From: Gammaproteobacteria bacterium
Lineage (GTDB): Bacteria; Pseudomonadota; Gammaproteobacteria; Nitrosococcales; Methylophagaceae
Direction: 5' to 3'
Assembly: GCA_003645385.1 (NCBI GenBank)
Contig: QNEY01000070.1
Coordinates: forward strand, 1-7,922
DNA: 7,922 bases
The notes beneath the pieces are model-generated. The model worked only from the letters and a program-made list of their open reading frames with translations. It was not told where the DNA came from and did no database searches. A program made the translations under genes and the position numbers. Positions 5,814 to 7,922 of this stretch are shown here, piece by piece. The number at the start of each line of letters is the position of its first letter. Within the stretch, counting starts at the first letter, position 1.

Positions 5814-6413
5814 TTAGATCGATTCCCGACCTGAAAACGCATGTGATAGTGTACCACTGTCTACATATTCTAGTTCACCACCTAATGGTATGCCGTGAGC
5901 AAGCTGAGTTACCTTAATCTCTCGGGCATGAGCTAACTGGCTAATATAGTGTGCCGTTGCTTCACCTTCAACAGTAGGATTTGTTGCCAGAATAACTTCT
6001 TGTATTGTCTTTTGGTCAAATAGCTCGATCAGTTGAGGAATTCCCAAGGCTTCGGGTCCAATTCCATCAAGTGGAGACAGGTGACCGGTCAAAACAAAGA
6101 ATTGTCCTCGATAATGAGTGGCTTGTTCGATGGCAAGTACATCACTGGGCATTTCCACAATACAGAGCTGGTCCTGGCGGCGTTGTTCATCATCACATCG
6201 ACTACACAGCTCAGTCTCACTTAGGATTCGGCAGCGTTGACAGTGTTGGACCTTGTTTAAGGCCAGACTAAGTGCTTCAGCTAAACGTTCTCCACCAGCA
6301 CGATTACGTTCGAGTAGATGAAAAGTCATTCGTTGGGCTGACTTGGGGCCAACACCAGGTAAACAGCGGAATGCCTCAATCAGTTGTTCAATACTGGGTC
6401 CAAGACTAGCCAT
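5814..6413 (-). CDS. recR: Recombination mediator protein RecR
   Basis: RecR works with RecO (and RecF) to load RecA on SSB-covered single-stranded DNA in gap repair. The 199-residue protein has the full domain series. A helix-hairpin-helix carries RCLPGVGPKSAQRMTFHLL (about 16-34). A C4 zinc finger follows, with Cys58, Cys61, Cys70 and Cys73 (HCQRC and LCSRC). The Toprim domain runs from about 82 to 175, with CIVEMPSDV, YRGQFFVLTGHLSPLDGIGP and TNPTVEGEATAHYI. The C-terminal GIPLGGELEYVDSGTLSHAFSGR is the Walker-B-like and tail region. The ATG at 6413 has AAGG nine bases upstream. It lies 24 bases after ybaB, in the classic dnaX-ybaB-recR order. No defect is seen. Confidence 0.99.
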   Translation of the reverse strand: MASLGPSIEQLIEAFRCLPGVGPKSAQRMTFHLLERNRAGGERLAEALSLALNKVQHCQRCRILSETELCSRCDDEQRRQDQLCIVEMPSDVLAIEQATHYRGQFFVLTGHLSPLDGIGPEALGIPQLIELFDQKTIQEVILATNPTVEGEATAHYISQLAHAREIKVTQLAHGIPLGGELEYVDSGTLSHAFSGRESI

Positions 6414-6437
6414 TTAATAATACCTTGTCAGCATCTC

Positions 6438-6746
6438 TTAGAAAGGTAATTTCATGCCAGCAGGCATCATACCAGTCATACGTTCCTGACTGGTTTTTTC
6501 GACTTGACGCACGGCATCATTAACAGCTGCTGCTATTAAATCTTCAAGCATTTCTTTGTCATCTTCAAATAAGACGTCTTCAATACTGACTCTTTTAACA
6601 TCATGTTTACCGGTCATGATGACTTTCACCATGCCACCGCCTGATTGGCCGGTGACTTCCATAACTGCAAGTTCTTGCTGGGCTTTTTCCATATTAGCCT
6701 GCATTTGTTGCGCCTGTTTCATCAGGTTGCCCATTCCGCCTTTCAT
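6438..6746 (-). CDS. ybaB: Nucleoid-associated protein YbaB/EbfC
   Basis: A small DNA-binding protein of 102 residues that forms a dimer with two projecting helices and binds DNA with limited sequence preference. Its exact role beside recR and dnaX is unsettled. Family features are clear: GGMGNLMKQAQQMQANMEKAQ at the N-terminus (first helix), GQSGGGMVKVIMTGKHDVKRVSI as the central beta sheet, DKEMLEDLIAAAVNDAVRQVE as the second helix, and a Met/Gly-rich tail MTGMMPAGMKLPF. The ATG at 6746 has a strong ribosome site, AGAGAGGA at 6753-6760, six bases upstream. It begins 14 bases after dnaX, so this site overlaps the intergenic gap entirely. Confidence 0.98.
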   Translation of the reverse strand: MKGGMGNLMKQAQQMQANMEKAQQELAVMEVTGQSGGGMVKVIMTGKHDVKRVSIEDVLFEDDKEMLEDLIAAAVNDAVRQVEKTSQERMTGMMPAGMKLPF

Positions 6747-6752
6747 TGTGAT

Positions 6753-6760
6753 TCCTCTCT
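6753..6760 (-). promoter_or_regulatory. Strong Shine-Dalgarno sequence for ybaB
   Basis: The - strand reads AGAGAGGA, six bases ahead of the ybaB ATG and directly after the dnaX stop. It is one of the best ribosome sites in the window. It fits ybaB being made at higher level than its operon neighbours, as expected for a nucleoid-associated protein (inference). Confidence 0.75.
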
Positions 6761-7922
6761 TTAAGCTATAGGTTTTATTGTGCTTTCAATAATACGTGCA
6801 TTAAAAGCGTGTTTGATAGCATCAACAGCAGGATCATTATGAATTGAATCAGCTGCTTGTTGTTGACTGATTTTGGCTTGTTGTACCTGTTCTCCAGCCA
6901 AGGTTGGGTTGGATTGAAGCTGATCATCCTGCTCGAAAACTAACTTTATTGTTAGAGCAAGATATTTCCCTAAGGCGGATTCCAAACGATCTTGTGCTTT
7001 CTCACTGGCAAGATGTGCCAGTTCAGGTGATATAAACAAAGACACTTTATCTGCTTCAAATTTGATGAAGGAGCTATTATCAGCTAATTGGCGTGCAAAA
7101 GCGGTCAGTTTCAAACTTGCAATAATTTCAAGCCAACTACTGGCATTGAGTTTTATATTTGGATCATTGTTCACCGAGGATATTTCTACAGGTACTGTTA
7201 GCCTTGGTTCAGCAATCTGTGGTGGCTCTATAATTTTCACAAGCTCAGGCTCAGAATATTGCGTCTTCTGTTCAGTTGCGGTCGGAGGATTATCTATAGC
7301 AGTTGTTTGACTAGTATTATCTTGAGTTCTGCTTATCGGCGGAGTGATATCATTGCGAGTATCAACTTGTTTTGGTTGAAAACTCAACATTCTCAACAAT
7401 GTCATATCAAAACCACTTTTAGGATCAGCAGCATAAGGTAAATCACGCTTACCATGGAGTGCTATTTGATAGAGTAATTGAATTGTTTCAGCTGATGCTT
7501 GTTGGCTTAATAATTGTAATTGTTGAAAATCAGTGTCATCACTATTTTCCAGATCAGGAACAAGTTGAATAGTTGCAATTCGTTGCAAAATTGCCAGTAG
7601 TTCGTTCAAAACAGCTTTAAAGTCTCGCCCTTGTGCAGCCAGTTCATCCGATTGCTGCAATACATCTTGACCATCATTATTTAACAGTGCTTTCACAAGA
7701 ACATGACACTGTTGTTGTGAAATAGTGCCAAGCATTTGATTGACTTGTTCGCTATTAACCGTGCCAGCACCATAAGAGATTGCCTGATCGAGCAAGCTAA
7801 GTGCATCACGCATACTGCCATCTGCTGCCTGAGCAATTTCGACTAACGCAGTTTGTTCGAATTCAACAGTTTCCTGTTGCAAAATAGTCGCTAAATGACC
7901 TGATATTTGAGTGATATCTAAA
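6761..7922 (-). CDS. dnaX: DNA polymerase III gamma/tau subunit, C-terminal part (5' end outside the window)
   Basis: DnaX is the ATPase of the clamp loader; the full-length tau form also holds the polymerase cores and helicase together. About 386 codons are visible. The frame stays open to the right edge, so the TTG at 7882 is not the start. The visible part begins in the lid domain: LDITQISGHLATIL, then IAQAADGSMRDALSLLDQAISYG, a DnaX signature. The collar domain III follows (EQVNQMLGTI through YAADPKSGFDMTLLRMLSF). Next is a polar, Pro/Thr-rich linker of about 70 residues, then a tau-type C-terminal domain beginning SWLEIIASLKLTAFARQLADNSSF and continuing LFISPELAHLASEKAQDRLESALGKYL. It ends with a Gln-rich tail. 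No A-AAA-AAG slippery site is present near the end of domain III, so E. coli-style frameshifting to gamma is not indicated. The stop is TAA at 6761-6763. The Walker A motif and zinc module lie outside the window. Confidence 0.97.
   Translation of the reverse strand, partial: LDITQISGHLATILQQETVEFEQTALVEIAQAADGSMRDALSLLDQAISYGAGTVNSEQVNQMLGTISQQQCHVLVKALLNNDGQDVLQQSDELAAQGRDFKAVLNELLAILQRIATIQLVPDLENSDDTDFQQLQLLSQQASAETIQLLYQIALHGKRDLPYAADPKSGFDMTLLRMLSFQPKQVDTRNDITPPISRTQDNTSQTTAIDNPPTATEQKTQYSEPELVKIIEPPQIAEPRLTVPVEISSVNNDPNIKLNASSWLEIIASLKLTAFARQLADNSSFIKFEADKVSLFISPELAHLASEKAQDRLESALGKYLALTIKLVFEQDDQLQSNPTLAGEQVQQAKISQQQAADSIHNDPAVDAIKHAFNARIIESTIKPIA

Noticed and set aside
6005..6271. Open frames on the + strand opposite recR (88 and 63 codons)
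   Set aside because: They lie entirely antisense to the well-conserved recR, have no recognisable domain or ribosome site, and overlap each other in different frames. They are chance open frames.

Overview
The window looks like chromosomal DNA from a moderately AT-rich gammaproteobacterium. The basis is the gene content: dnaX-ybaB-recR and aat-bpt-infA are arrangements common in that class. They are joined here to MSHA-type IV pilus genes of the kind found in Vibrio, Shewanella and relatives. I cannot name the genus. No tRNA, rRNA, insertion sequence, CRISPR array or phage gene is visible, so this reads as core genome plus a pilus-assembly block.

Layout: one gene at the left edge is on the + strand, the 5'-truncated 3' end of dsbB (1-239). 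All other genes are on the - strand and form a nearly gapless string transcribed from right to left. Reading in that direction: dnaX (5' end outside the window), ybaB/ebfC, recR, a degenerate EAL-HDOD protein, aat, a frameshifted bpt, infA, then mshI, a PilN-like mshI2, mshJ and mshK. The last gene runs tail-to-tail into dsbB with a 25-base overlap. The only gaps longer than about 35 bases are bpt-infA (69 bases) and infA-mshI (71 bases). No stretch of 300 bases lacks a gene.

Functional groups: (1) replication and recombination repair: clamp-loader subunit, DNA-binding EbfC, RecR. (2) A probable signalling adaptor (HDOD). (3) The two N-degron aminoacyl-tRNA-protein transferases, Aat and Bpt, followed by translation initiation factor IF-1. 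(4) The inner-membrane/periplasmic alignment subcomplex of an MSHA-type pilus: PilM-like, PilN-like, PilO/GspM-like and PilP/GspC-like parts. (5) DsbB, the quinone-linked oxidant of DsbA.

The clearest anomaly is bpt. Its N-terminal and C-terminal halves are both well conserved but lie in different frames. Removing one G from the coding strand (one of the two C's at 3492-3493 on the + strand) restores a continuous protein of about 234 residues. The second point of interest is that the msh block ends at mshK and meets dsbB head-on, so the secretin, ATPase and pilin genes must be elsewhere or absent. I see no strong evidence for a wholly new system.
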